Below are positions 15,527-23,784 of a stretch of 42,691 nt of DNA, one piece after another (position 1 is the stretch's first letter; each line of letters starts with the position of its first letter). The DNA lies in contig JAPUDQ010000035.1 in NCBI GenBank assembly GCA_027493025.1, forward strand, positions 1 to 42,691, in the 5' to 3' direction. The stretch comes from Candidatus Saccharimonadota bacterium (GTDB lineage Bacteria > Patescibacteriota > Saccharimonadia > Saccharimonadales > Saccharimonadaceae). The notes under the pieces were generated by a model. It made no database searches. It was not told where the DNA came from and was given only the letters and a program-made list of their open reading frames with translations. Both the position numbers and the translations under genes were made by a program.

Positions 15527-16705
15527 ATGGCATCTTTATGTATCCTTGGCCGTCAACCAGCAATTGGTCGAGCTGAGCTCGAGTCATTATATGGCGCAAT
15601 AAACCTTACCTTGCTTGGCGAAACAACCGTGATGGTTGAAGCAGAGGTTAATTTTGGGCGACTCGGCAGTGTCGTCAAAATGGCTGAATTGCTGGATATA
15701 CTTGATACAACAAATCCCCAAAAGGCTTTTGACTATTGTCGACATTCCTTACCCAAGTACCTCACTAATCTGCCTGACGGCAAGGTCAAACTCGGCGTCA
15801 GTTTATACGGTCTGTCAATGCCGCTGCATAAGATTAACGCCAACATGCTCAGTCTTAAAAAGGCAATCAAAACCACTGGCCGCTCCGTACGGGTCATCCC
15901 AAATACTGAGTCTGCGCTCAGCAGCGCCCAAACATATCACAACTCACTTGCCAGTGATCTCGGTTTTGAGCTTGTCTTTATCCAGCACGACGCCAAAACC
16001 TATCTCGGACGCATCACCCACGTCCAAGCTATCGACAGTTATACCCGTCGAGACCGAGAACGGCCAAAAAGAGACGCTTTCAACGGCATGTTGCCACCAA
16101 AGCTCGCCCAAACCATCATCAATTTGGCCACACCGGCCGGTCAGACTATCACGACAATACTCGATCCATTCTGTGGCACAGGCGTCATCCTACAAGAAGC
16201 CCAGCTAATGGGTTATGCCGTCTACGGAACAGATATTAGTCCCAAAATGGTCGACTTTAGCCGTCAAAACCTCGATTGGTTGTATAGCCGTTATCCGCAG
16301 CTTTCGTCATCGGCCACCATATCTCCCGCGGATGCGACATCCTACCAATGGACTATACCCGATACCGTCACTGTTGCCTGCGAAGGCTACCTCGGCCAAC
16401 CAATCGGCGGCCAAAACCCCACGCAGGAGAAATTGCAAGACATCATCCACGATTGCAATGCCGTTATGCGCGGTTTTTTGCGCAACATCCAGCCTCAGCT
16501 ACCAACCGGCACACACCTTTGTATCGCCGCCCCCGCCTGGCAGATTGGAGGGCAGCTTCATCACTTGCCCGTTATTAGCGAGCTCGCAACGCTCGGGTTT
16601 GAACGCATCTCTTTCCAGACTACGACAACAGAAGACCTCCTCTACCGCCGCGAAAACCAGCAAACAGCTCGAGAACTGCTCGTTCTACGTACTCACGATA
16701 ATTAA
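15527..16705 (+). CDS. TRM11-like RNA methyltransferase
   Basis: 392 aa. The N-terminal half (about residues 1-170) looks like a THUMP-containing RNA-binding region; the C-terminal half is a class I methyltransferase with RDRERPKRDAFNGMLPPKLA leading to the SAM motif DPFCGTGVILQEAQLMG. In TRM11 and related tRNA guanosine methyltransferases the catalytic motif IV reads DPPY; here the equivalent position reads ACEGYLGQPIGG, so substrate or chemistry may differ. The start at 15527 is favoured because of the leaderless-type TATACT and because the longer frame runs into the divergent promoter. Target is likely tRNA by family, not shown by the sequence. Confidence 0.82.
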   Translation: MASLCILGRQPAIGRAELESLYGAINLTLLGETTVMVEAEVNFGRLGSVVKMAELLDILDTTNPQKAFDYCRHSLPKYLTNLPDGKVKLGVSLYGLSMPLHKINANMLSLKKAIKTTGRSVRVIPNTESALSSAQTYHNSLASDLGFELVFIQHDAKTYLGRITHVQAIDSYTRRDRERPKRDAFNGMLPPKLAQTIINLATPAGQTITTILDPFCGTGVILQEAQLMGYAVYGTDISPKMVDFSRQNLDWLYSRYPQLSSSATISPADATSYQWTIPDTVTVACEGYLGQPIGGQNPTQEKLQDIIHDCNAVMRGFLRNIQPQLPTGTHLCIAAPAWQIGGQLHHLPVISELATLGFERISFQTTTTEDLLYRRENQQTARELLVLRTHDN

Positions 16706-16706
16706 T

Positions 16707-16735
16707 TTGCGTTTTATCTCTGTTTTTGCTATGAT
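16707..16735 (+). promoter_or_regulatory. rpmA: Sigma-70-type promoter of rpmA
   Basis: TTGCGT (16707-16712) and TATGAT (16730-16735) are separated by exactly 17 nt. It begins two bases after the upstream gene's stop codon and predicts a leader of about 38 nt. It is the best two-box promoter found in the window. Confidence 0.6.
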
Positions 16736-16779
16736 AGTCGTTAGTCTAATGTCAAAATCTTGAGGAGTTACTACGTTTT

Positions 16780-17052
16780 ATGTCACATGTTAAAGCTGGT
16801 GGATCAAGCAAAAACATCCACAATAATCCCGGCCAGCGTCTCGGCGTCAAACGATTTGGCGGTCAAAAAGTCAGTGCTGGCGAAGTTCTCGTCCGTCAGA
16901 CCGGTTCTACCAAACAAGCTGGTGACGGCACGTACATGAGTCGTAACTTTACGATTCACGCCGCCCGTGACGGCGTAGTCGGTTTCAAAGCCGTCAAAAC
17001 CCGTCGTTTTACCGGCAAAACCACCCGCCGCACGCAAGTTATTGTCGAATAA
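16780..17052 (+). CDS. rpmA: Large-subunit ribosomal protein L27
   Basis: 90 aa. L27 reaches towards the peptidyl-transferase centre of the 50S subunit. The family core QRLGVKRFGGQ is present, followed by VLVRQTGSTKQAG and a basic C-terminus. The N-terminus begins MSHVKAGGSSKN rather than the usual AHKKGGGS, keeping the flexible glycine/serine arm; there is no cleaved Firmicutes-type extension. A GAGGAG sequence precedes the ATG but at an unusually long spacing of 12 nt. The stop lies 2 nt from the end of the convergent hypothetical gene. Confidence 0.96.
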   Translation: MSHVKAGGSSKNIHNNPGQRLGVKRFGGQKVSAGEVLVRQTGSTKQAGDGTYMSRNFTIHAARDGVVGFKAVKTRRFTGKTTRRTQVIVE

Positions 17053-17054
17053 GT

Positions 17055-17831
17055 CTAGGTGTCTTGCCTACGATAACTATGACCAATCGCAAGGTCACCT
17101 AAGTGCTTGTTTTCTTTATAGATTCTTGCAAGATGTTCGGCGGTCCGAGAAACCACTCCTATGTCTACGCCAGCATCGCGAGCAATTCTCAATAAATCAT
17201 TGAACTCATTTCCCGATTGTCTAATACTCGATATCACTGAACCGCTTAGCTCACCTCGCTCTTTCCAGCGACGCGCAGAACCTTCGTTTCTCGCATACGT
17301 ATACACGCTATCAACCAGGTCTGCATCCCAAGGACGTGCGGCATCTGGACTGCCGTTACGTGTCTGAACATATTTCCCTGCCAACATATGAACATACCCC
17401 TCTAAGCCATCGAGGGACCTAAAGGTAATTTCGTCACCATTACTTGTCCTATCAATCAAAAAGGCATTGCCAAGCGCTTCAAGCTCAGGCTGCGTGCGAT
17501 AATCATCCATAAGACGAGAAACAGCACCTCGCAAGCCATCAGTGCGCGTAATCGCATTAGCACGTTCTTTGCCCGTCGCAACTGCTTGAATATATCGCAA
17601 TATCTCAAGTGGAGCCACCATACGACTACCAGATTCTTGTGACGTCGTAACCGTATCATTCGCAAAAACACTACCGACAAATCTATCGACTATAGCTTTG
17701 CCCTGATGAGACAATGGTATGTCTACAATGTCCTGTCCAAGTAAACCTTTGACATATTGCTCGACCATTCCGACAGTTTGGGGGCGATTGCCTGCATGTT
17801 GAGAAGGATCCGTTGAATTTATTTCGCTCAT
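17055..17831 (-). CDS. Unrecognised helical protein
   Basis: 258 aa; I do not recognise the family. It is soluble, mostly helical, with no membrane segment, and rich in Arg/Asp/Ser. Two stretches stand out: a DGLEGYVHMLAGKYVQTRNG segment and a C-terminal part (FNDLLRIARDAGVDIGVVSR to HLARIYKENK) that resembles the C-terminus of the unknown protein at 7009-8244. The start codon has no ribosome binding site; an AT-rich tract with TATTATATCTATATAA lies about 30 nt upstream. It is convergent with rpmA. Confidence 0.7.
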   Translation of the reverse strand: MSEINSTDPSQHAGNRPQTVGMVEQYVKGLLGQDIVDIPLSHQGKAIVDRFVGSVFANDTVTTSQESGSRMVAPLEILRYIQAVATGKERANAITRTDGLRGAVSRLMDDYRTQPELEALGNAFLIDRTSNGDEITFRSLDGLEGYVHMLAGKYVQTRNGSPDAARPWDADLVDSVYTYARNEGSARRWKERGELSGSVISSIRQSGNEFNDLLRIARDAGVDIGVVSRTAEHLARIYKENKHLGDLAIGHSYRRQDT

Positions 17832-17916
17832 TTTTATTTTTTTCGTATGTTACGTTATATAGATATAATAGCAAAAAAATGACTATATGTCAATATACTT
17901 TTGCTTATGGAATAGA

Positions 17917-18294
17917 TTACTGGGTTATTCCAAGATGATGCTTGATACGATCAACCACATCACTAATCACCACTTGAGACTTGACCAGATAATCATCCGC
18001 ACCAAGTTCTTCAGCGCGCTGTTTGTCCTTGGGCTGGGAAAGCGCCGTCAGCATAACCACATGAACATTGACAGTCTCTGGTGTGTTACGAAGGATATCA
18101 AGCACGTCAAAGCCGTTAATTTTCGGCATCATGGCGTCCAATACGATCAGATCAGGCTTGAACTCAATGACTTTGGAGAGAGCAAGCTCACCATTATCAA
18201 CATGCTCGACCACAAAGCCTTCCATTTCCAATCGCGCCCGATAAACTTGTGCCAGTGAATTGTCGTCTTCAACGAGGAGAATTTTTTTCTGCAT
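17917..18294 (-). CDS. Single-domain response regulator
   Basis: 125 aa, a stand-alone CheY-like receiver. The acidic pair in VEDDNSL, phosphoacceptor Asp53 (LIVLDAMMP), Thr in MLTA and Lys in YLVKSQ are all present, so it should be phosphorylated. There is no output domain and no adjacent kinase. It follows the Ctp protease gene by 42 nt, but a TATAGT lies 7 nt before its ATG, so it probably has its own leaderless transcript. The ATGs of this and the other minus-strand genes nearby suggest it may be co-ordinated with the division cluster, but this is inference. Confidence 0.93.
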   Translation of the reverse strand: MQKKILLVEDDNSLAQVYRARLEMEGFVVEHVDNGELALSKVIEFKPDLIVLDAMMPKINGFDVLDILRNTPETVNVHVVMLTALSQPKDKQRAEELGADDYLVKSQVVISDVVDRIKHHLGITQ

Positions 18295-18301
18295 ATACTT
18301 T

Positions 18302-18307
18302 ACTATA
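18302..18307 (-). promoter_or_regulatory. -10 box TATAGT, leaderless-type promoter
   Basis: TATAGT on the minus strand ends 7 nt before the ATG at 18294, with no ribosome binding site between. Confidence 0.45.
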
Positions 18308-18336
18308 CCAATATCTTTACCAGATAAGCAATAGCA

Positions 18337-19551
18337 CTATCGGCCCAGCAGCTCAAATGCTTTGTCTTTTTGCGGATCACGGCTCGCCGCAACGTCTTCT
18401 GCGGTGAGACCAACGATCGTTTCTGGCGTAATGCCTTCTTTGGAAATGTTTTTGCCATTGGGCGTAAACCAGCTAGCAATTGTTACCTTAAGACTGCCCC
18501 CATCATCTAACTGGACAATGTCTTGAACCACTCCCTTGCCAAAGGTTTTTTCACCAACCAGCTTTGCAGCACCATTATCATGTAGAGCACCGGCGAGAAT
18601 CTCACTAGCGCTCGCACTGCCGCCATTGACAAGAACTACTGTCGGTATACCCTCAAGAATCGCCTCGCCATTAGTCCGCAAGGTCTCTTTGACTTGACCG
18701 TGTGACCGTTCACTGACGACTACCTTGTCATTCATCCACAAACTCGCAATATCTTGGGCTGCCTGAAGATAACCGCCGCCATTGCCGCGCAAATCAAGCA
18801 CAATTCCCTTTACGCCTCTGTTTTTAAACTCTACTGCTGCTGATCTAGCGAGCTGGACTGTATCGCCCTGGCCAAAACGGGTAATTCGTATAATGCCTAT
18901 ATTTTCAGGAGTGATCTCTGTCTTCACACTTGGATCAGTGATCGTATCGCGCGTCACTGCAAAATCAAGCGGTTTATCCTGGTTTTTTCGGACAATAACC
19001 AGTTTTACACTGGTGCCTTTTTTGCCGCGAATTTTTTTAACTGCTTCTTCGACGGTCCAGCCACGGGTTTCTTCGTCATTAACCTTTGCGATAACATCAC
19101 CGGCCTGCAAACCCGTTTTTAACGCCGGACTGCCATCGATAGTACTGACGATCGTCAGCGCACCATCTTTTTTACTGAGCTCTGCTCCAATACCTTCAAA
19201 TGTCCCTTCCAGATCACTCAGAAACTCTTTGGCTTCATCAGCTGTAAAATACACCGTATATGGATCGCCTACCGCATCAACCATGCCTTTTTTTGCGCCA
19301 TCAATCAGTTTGCTGCTATCAAGATTTCCATCATAATTTGCCGCCAACTTCTTATAGAGATCTTGTACTTCACCAAAGTCAAGCGCGGCACTATTTTTAT
19401 TGGCTGATTGTTTAAATAAGGCCGCTCGTATCGTATCGACACGCGTACCCGCAATAAAAGCGACAATAACCATGACTAGTACTATTGCAATATGCCCCGG
19501 ACGAATAACCGCCCCACCGCGACCCGTAGGCTGATGTGATAACTGTTCCAA
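18337..19551 (-). CDS. ctp: Carboxy-terminal processing peptidase (S41 family)
   Basis: 404 aa. Ctp proteases cut C-terminal tails of envelope proteins and often control wall hydrolases. One membrane helix (about residues 18-36) anchors it; a PDZ domain spans roughly 118-195; the S41 catalytic core follows. The Ser-Lys dyad is Ser314 (in GGSASASEIL) and Lys339 (in GEKTFGKGVVQ), with the same 25-residue spacing as E. coli Prc. The start codon is TTG, chosen because AGGAGG precedes it by 4 nt; a TATACT lies upstream. It is 99 nt downstream of the PcsB-like hydrolase, suggesting a functional tie to cell-wall cutting. Confidence 0.93.
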   Translation of the reverse strand: MEQLSHQPTGRGGAVIRPGHIAIVLVMVIVAFIAGTRVDTIRAALFKQSANKNSAALDFGEVQDLYKKLAANYDGNLDSSKLIDGAKKGMVDAVGDPYTVYFTADEAKEFLSDLEGTFEGIGAELSKKDGALTIVSTIDGSPALKTGLQAGDVIAKVNDEETRGWTVEEAVKKIRGKKGTSVKLVIVRKNQDKPLDFAVTRDTITDPSVKTEITPENIGIIRITRFGQGDTVQLARSAAVEFKNRGVKGIVLDLRGNGGGYLQAAQDIASLWMNDKVVVSERSHGQVKETLRTNGEAILEGIPTVVLVNGGSASASEILAGALHDNGAAKLVGEKTFGKGVVQDIVQLDDGGSLKVTIASWFTPNGKNISKEGITPETIVGLTAEDVAASRDPQKDKAFELLGR

Positions 19552-19650
19552 TTTTCCTCCTAAGCGTTAGCACTAGTATATCACGAGCTTTGCGGCTCTC
19601 GCTACCTAAAATCCGCAATAGCTACGGAGTTGTATGCCTCATTGAATTTC

Positions 19651-20775
19651 TTAGAAATAGATGAAGGTTAGACCAGTTGGATTGATATCCATTTCTGAAT
19701 ATTCACCGGCCAATCCCCAGTTAAATTGACTAACATGTATCGTTCCATTACCGTTAATGCGCTCAACATACATGACATGTCCGTAGTAGCCTACATACAT
19801 AACTGCGGCTGAGCCAACCTTTGGGGTTGATCCTTGAGGGATTCCGGTTCGGGCTGTCGTAGCTGGCCACTGATTGGCATTTCCTTGACCACTAAAATGC
19901 GGAACATATCGACCGCTCGCTGCTACTTTCCAGGCTACATAGCTTACACACTCACGGTTATACAGGCCCCAGTTATCAACAAGTGAATCTTGTTCAGCAT
20001 TACACCAGATTGCTGGATAGCCCCCACAACCTGCCCCCCCAGCCGTCAAACCGCTAACTGAATACGTACGAGCGGCGGCGGCATTGGCTGCAGCCTGTTG
20101 GGCACGAAGACTCGATATCTCACTATTTTTAGAAGCAATCATATTTTGATAGGCCGCTTCTTCCCCGCGAGTTTGCTCGATAATTCGGCTTTGCTCGGCT
20201 TCTTTGGCAGCTAGAGAACTGCGCTGGCTATTCTGATCGGCCAAAACTCGCTCTACTTCTGTTTTTTGTTTCGTTAGTTCTGTCTTAATAATCTTTACCT
20301 GATCCATTGCTGTTTTCATTTGGTCACGCACAGAACCGCGCACCTCTTGAGAACTAATATACTCACCAACGTTCTTGGAGCTCGCCAACATCACGATCGG
20401 TGTTGTATCGCCATTTGCATAAATTTGTGCAACGGTTTTGTTAAGAGTCCGTTTTTGCCTATCGAGTTTTTCTTCATTGGCCTTAATATCCATCTTCAGC
20501 TTTTCTGATTTGGCTTGATTGAGATTGATCTGAGCTTGAAGGGCATTCTTTTCAGCGCTAATAGCACTTAGCGCATTTTGCAACGTATCGGCTTTGGCTC
20601 GCAAATCTGCGGCTTGCTGCTGAAAACCACCTATTTCATTCTGGAGACCATTGATAGCATCATCAAACCTATCGGCGGCAACTGGCACTGTTATTGATAA
20701 AACAGCCATCGTGATCAACCCTACGATGGGGACAATAAAATGATATTGATGGTATTTTGATTTTTGTTTTATCAT
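19651..20775 (-). CDS. PcsB-like peptidoglycan hydrolase: coiled coil plus CHAP domain
   Basis: 374 aa from the ATG at 20775. A signal peptide (basic start, hydrophobic core, VAAD cleavage-like site near residue 34) is followed by a long coiled coil (about residues 38-235), an Ala-rich linker, and a CHAP amidase/endopeptidase domain with catalytic Cys276 (NRECVSYVAW) and His333 (GHVMYVERI). This matches PcsB/RipC-type hydrolases that FtsEX activates at the septum; its gene lies directly after ftsX. A longer in-frame start at 20862 would add 29 residues before the signal sequence; AAGGAAAA just before the chosen ATG and a TTGACG-type upstream element favour the shorter form. Confidence 0.88.
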   Translation of the reverse strand: MIKQKSKYHQYHFIVPIVGLITMAVLSITVPVAADRFDDAINGLQNEIGGFQQQAADLRAKADTLQNALSAISAEKNALQAQINLNQAKSEKLKMDIKANEEKLDRQKRTLNKTVAQIYANGDTTPIVMLASSKNVGEYISSQEVRGSVRDQMKTAMDQVKIIKTELTKQKTEVERVLADQNSQRSSLAAKEAEQSRIIEQTRGEEAAYQNMIASKNSEISSLRAQQAAANAAAARTYSVSGLTAGGAGCGGYPAIWCNAEQDSLVDNWGLYNRECVSYVAWKVAASGRYVPHFSGQGNANQWPATTARTGIPQGSTPKVGSAAVMYVGYYGHVMYVERINGNGTIHVSQFNWGLAGEYSEMDINPTGLTFIYF

Positions 20776-20879
20776 GATTTTCCTTGATAGTACCATAGCA
20801 TTATCGCTTTCGTCAAGAGCGGTTCGGAAGTTACTACAGCTATACGAGGCCCGTTGTTTCATCGTACTCTCTCAGGTGC

Positions 20880-21860
20880 TTATACTTTTAGATATCGGCG
20901 AACAGCAAGTCTGGATGATATGATCCCAATAACCGCTCCTAGCATAATCATGCCAATTAATACAACCGGTGAAAATATCATTAGCGTATGAGCAAGATCG
21001 TTAACGGCAATACCGTACTCAGAGATCCTCCCCTTTAATGCATTGAACCCAAAATAGCCGATGCCCGTAGCAATAAGTGCTGCAATGAGGCCATACATCA
21101 CCGCCTCAACCACAAATGGTCCGCGAATAAAGCTTTTGTCAGCACCAATGAGTTTCATCATTTCAATTTCATCGCGACGGTTAAAGATTGCCATGCGAAT
21201 TGTATTAAAGACGATCAAAATAGAAATCGCCACGAACAGTACGGTAGCAAGAATACCGACTTTATCAGAGGTTTCCGCCCAACCGCTAATCGTTTTGATC
21301 GCTGAACGTTTGTCGCCGTCTAACTGTTTGGCACCACTAAACAAATTAGCCTTAAAATCTCGATCATTTGCAAGCAGCTTTTCTACTCGATCTAATTTAT
21401 CGGGATCGATAACATTGATGTCAAACTTAGCCGGAAAAGAAACTTCTGACTCGGCCAAAGTTTTTAATCCTTCAATGTCATTTGGATCAAGGTTCTCGGC
21501 AATGTATTTTTTGCGGCCTTCATCACTAGAAACAAACCGTACTTGCTTGACATTGTCATCGGCCGCAAGCTTATCTGACATGTATTTAACTTCTGTTTTC
21601 GTGACATCACTTTTTAAAAATATCGACATGTTGATATTCTGCCGCAGTTGTGTAACCGTATCATTAAGCATCGTACGAGCCGCCAACGACGAAAAAACAA
21701 TCAGCAATGTAATGGTCATCACCGCTGTAGCTGCAGTGGTTAGCCAGGCATTGCGCGTAAAGTTATTTGCGCCATAGCGAAACATACGCAACCACGTCAA
21801 ATACTTTCGCTGAAGCTTTTTGTTATCACGAAGTCGTGGTTTGGATGAAGGCTTTTGCAT
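20880..21860 (-). CDS. ftsX: Cell division ABC transporter permease FtsX
   Basis: 326 aa. Four membrane helices in the FtsX arrangement: one near residues 40-62, then a large extracytoplasmic loop (about 65-200), then three helices (about 205-225, 252-275, 290-315). FtsX transmits FtsE ATP hydrolysis through its outer loop to a coiled-coil hydrolase. The motif RRDEIEMMKLIGADKSFIRGPF after the second helix is typical. It begins 2 nt after ftsE and ends just before the PcsB-like gene, the classical ftsE-ftsX-hydrolase order. Confidence 0.95.
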   Translation of the reverse strand: MQKPSSKPRLRDNKKLQRKYLTWLRMFRYGANNFTRNAWLTTAATAVMTITLLIVFSSLAARTMLNDTVTQLRQNINMSIFLKSDVTKTEVKYMSDKLAADDNVKQVRFVSSDEGRKKYIAENLDPNDIEGLKTLAESEVSFPAKFDINVIDPDKLDRVEKLLANDRDFKANLFSGAKQLDGDKRSAIKTISGWAETSDKVGILATVLFVAISILIVFNTIRMAIFNRRDEIEMMKLIGADKSFIRGPFVVEAVMYGLIAALIATGIGYFGFNALKGRISEYGIAVNDLAHTLMIFSPVVLIGMIMLGAVIGIISSRLAVRRYLKV

Positions 21861-21862
21861 AG

Positions 21863-22546
21863 CTACTGCCGATAGGTCCCTTCTGATTGATCTGCCGTAA
21901 TCTTACCGTGATCCAACGTAATCACTCGCCGTTTCAGCCGATTAACGATGTCAACATTATGAGTCGTAAGAAGCACTGTCGTACCATACCGATTGATCTT
22001 TTCTAAAAGTCGAACAATATCCCAGCTGTGCTTCGGATCAAGGTTACCTGTTGGCTCATCTGCAATCAAAATCTTTGGCTGGCGGACAATTGCTCGAGCA
22101 ATCGCAACGCGCTGCCGTTCACCGCCGGAAAGTTCTCGCGGATAGTTATTTTCTTTGCCTTTTAACCCAACCAGCTCGATCACCTTTGGTACCGTTGACT
22201 TGATCTCGCGGTTCGTCATACCGGCAATTTCAAGCGCAAAGGCGATGTTTTCAAATACTGTACGGCGTGGCAGCAGTTTAAAGTCCTGAAACACCACTCC
22301 AATCTTGCGTCTGAGGAGTGGCACATGCTTGTCCTTGAGTGTGTCGTAGTCAATGCCGCCAACGACAATTTTGCCGCTTGTCGGTTTTTCTTCACGCGTT
22401 AACAGTTTGAGAAGGGTTGATTTACCAGCCCCACTCGTACCCACCAAAATAACAAATTCCTTTGGCTCAATATGAAGACTGATCCGACTGAGCGCCGGCA
22501 TGGAATCTTTGCTATATGCCTTTGTTACCCTATCAAGCAAAATCAT
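21863..22546 (-). CDS. ftsE: Cell division ATP-binding protein FtsE
   Basis: 227 aa ABC ATPase. Walker A GTSGAGKST, Q loop VFQDFKLLPRRTV, signature LSGGERQRVAIARA, Walker B ILIADEPTGNLD and the H loop TTHNVD are all intact. The DFKLLPRRTVFENIAFAL region is the usual FtsE form. Forms the cytoplasmic half of FtsEX. A TATACT lies 10 nt before the ATG; no ribosome binding site is evident beyond AAGG. First gene of a cluster with ftsX and the PcsB-like hydrolase. Confidence 0.96.
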   Translation of the reverse strand: MILLDRVTKAYSKDSMPALSRISLHIEPKEFVILVGTSGAGKSTLLKLLTREEKPTSGKIVVGGIDYDTLKDKHVPLLRRKIGVVFQDFKLLPRRTVFENIAFALEIAGMTNREIKSTVPKVIELVGLKGKENNYPRELSGGERQRVAIARAIVRQPKILIADEPTGNLDPKHSWDIVRLLEKINRYGTTVLLTTHNVDIVNRLKRRVITLDHGKITADQSEGTYRQ

Positions 22547-22556
22547 TACCTTATCT

Positions 22557-22562
22557 AGTATA
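22557..22562 (-). promoter_or_regulatory. ftsE: -10 box TATACT upstream of ftsE
   Basis: TATACT on the minus strand ends 10 nt before the ftsE ATG, so the leader would be about 3-4 nt. It is in the 135-nt gap after prfB, where I see nothing else that is clear. Confidence 0.45.
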
Positions 22563-22681
22563 CAGCATAGGCAAAATGATTTTTAGAGTTAGATCACATT
22601 ATGATACATACTTATACCAACCCCAGTGGGAAATCTGCAATCCTAGAGAGAGCTTTTGTAGATAGGGCAAAAGAAGATAAA

Positions 22682-23761
22682 TTATGACATTTTTTGTTCG
22701 AGGTAGGCCTCGATAAACCCATCAATCTGCCCATCAAGTACCGCCTGAGCATCACGATTTTCGTGCTTCGTGCGTGTGTCTTTGACCATCGTATACGGAT
22801 GAAGGACATAATTGCGGATTTGCGCACCCCAGCTGGCTGACTCGCCGGCCTGAAGATCCGATAATTGTTCGGTATGTTGCTCTACAAGCATCTGTGCTAG
22901 TTTGCCGCGCAAAATCTTCATAGCCGTTTCTTTGTTCTGAAGCTGTGAGCGCTCATTCTGGATAGCAACGACAATCCCGGTTGGTAGGTGTGTAATCCGC
23001 ACAGCGCTATCCGTCGTGTTAACGGACTGCCCACCTTTGCCGCCACTACGATATACATCAATCTTGAGATCTTTATCATCAATTACCACCTCGTCCGGTG
23101 CCTCAATCTCTGGCAAAACTTCAACAAGCGCAAAACTGGTCTGACGCAAATTATCGCTATTAAACGGACTCAAACGAACCAATCGATGAACGCCGTGTTC
23201 GGCCTGTAGCTTTCCGTAGGCATAGGGTCCAGCCACCGCAATCGTCGCACTCTTAATACCGGCTTCTTCGCCCGGACTTCGCTCGATCACCTCTGTTTTG
23301 AAACCCTGTTTTTCACCCCATCTAAGATACATGCGCTCCAGCATCTCACACCAGTCCTGTGCATCGGTTCCGCCAACCCCAGCGCTCAGCCGCAAAATTG
23401 CATCATGAGTATCATACTCACCCTGAAACAAAAGATCTTTCTTACGGGTAATAAATTCCTTTTCTAGAGATTCCAGCTGGGTCTCACACTCGGCGTTCAT
23501 ACTTGCATCATTCATGGCAAGCAGTTCAACGATGTCGCTTATTTGAGTTCGTAATGATTGCCACGGCTCTATTTGTGCTCTTAGGCTGGCAGATTGCTTA
23601 CTAAGCATCTGAGCACGTTCGTTATCATTCCATATCGAACTGTCGGCAAGCTGGACGTCAATCTGCGCAAGCTCCTCGGCTTTCGCAGATATCTGTAGGT
23701 GGTCATAGGCCTCAACAATCATCGATTTAAGTTCTTGGGCACGTTTCTGAAGAGGTTGCAT
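22682..23761 (-). CDS. prfB: Peptide chain release factor 2
   Basis: 359 aa, continuous frame. RF2 ends translation at UGA and UAA. The codon-recognition tripeptide SPF is at residues 198-200 and the catalytic GGQ at 243-245 (SGGKGGQSVNTTD). The frame needs no programmed +1 frameshift: there is no early in-frame TGA as found in many bacterial prfB genes. The start is the ATG at 23761, 7 nt after TATACT. Presence of RF2 supports the standard meaning of TGA as stop in this genome. Confidence 0.96.
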   Translation of the reverse strand: MQPLQKRAQELKSMIVEAYDHLQISAKAEELAQIDVQLADSSIWNDNERAQMLSKQSASLRAQIEPWQSLRTQISDIVELLAMNDASMNAECETQLESLEKEFITRKKDLLFQGEYDTHDAILRLSAGVGGTDAQDWCEMLERMYLRWGEKQGFKTEVIERSPGEEAGIKSATIAVAGPYAYGKLQAEHGVHRLVRLSPFNSDNLRQTSFALVEVLPEIEAPDEVVIDDKDLKIDVYRSGGKGGQSVNTTDSAVRITHLPTGIVVAIQNERSQLQNKETAMKILRGKLAQMLVEQHTEQLSDLQAGESASWGAQIRNYVLHPYTMVKDTRTKHENRDAQAVLDGQIDGFIEAYLEQKMS

Positions 23762-23768
23762 GCTATAC

Positions 23769-23774
23769 AGTATA
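23769..23774 (-). promoter_or_regulatory. prfB: -10 box TATACT, leaderless-type promoter of prfB
   Basis: TATACT on the minus strand ends 7 nt before the prfB ATG, at the very end of the upstream GSP-synthase gene's spacer. No ribosome binding site is present. Confidence 0.5.
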
Positions 23775-23784
23775 CCGTACTCAG

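Noticed and set aside
15636-16208. 190-aa open frame overlapping the TRM11-like gene on the same strand
   Set aside because: It lies wholly within the methyltransferase gene in another frame, is Ser/Pro/Leu-rich without domains, and has no ribosome binding site.
21061-21777. 238-aa open frame on the plus strand opposite ftsX
   Set aside because: It mirrors the FtsX coding sequence in the opposite direction and is rich in Ser/Ile/Thr, as expected of an antisense shadow.
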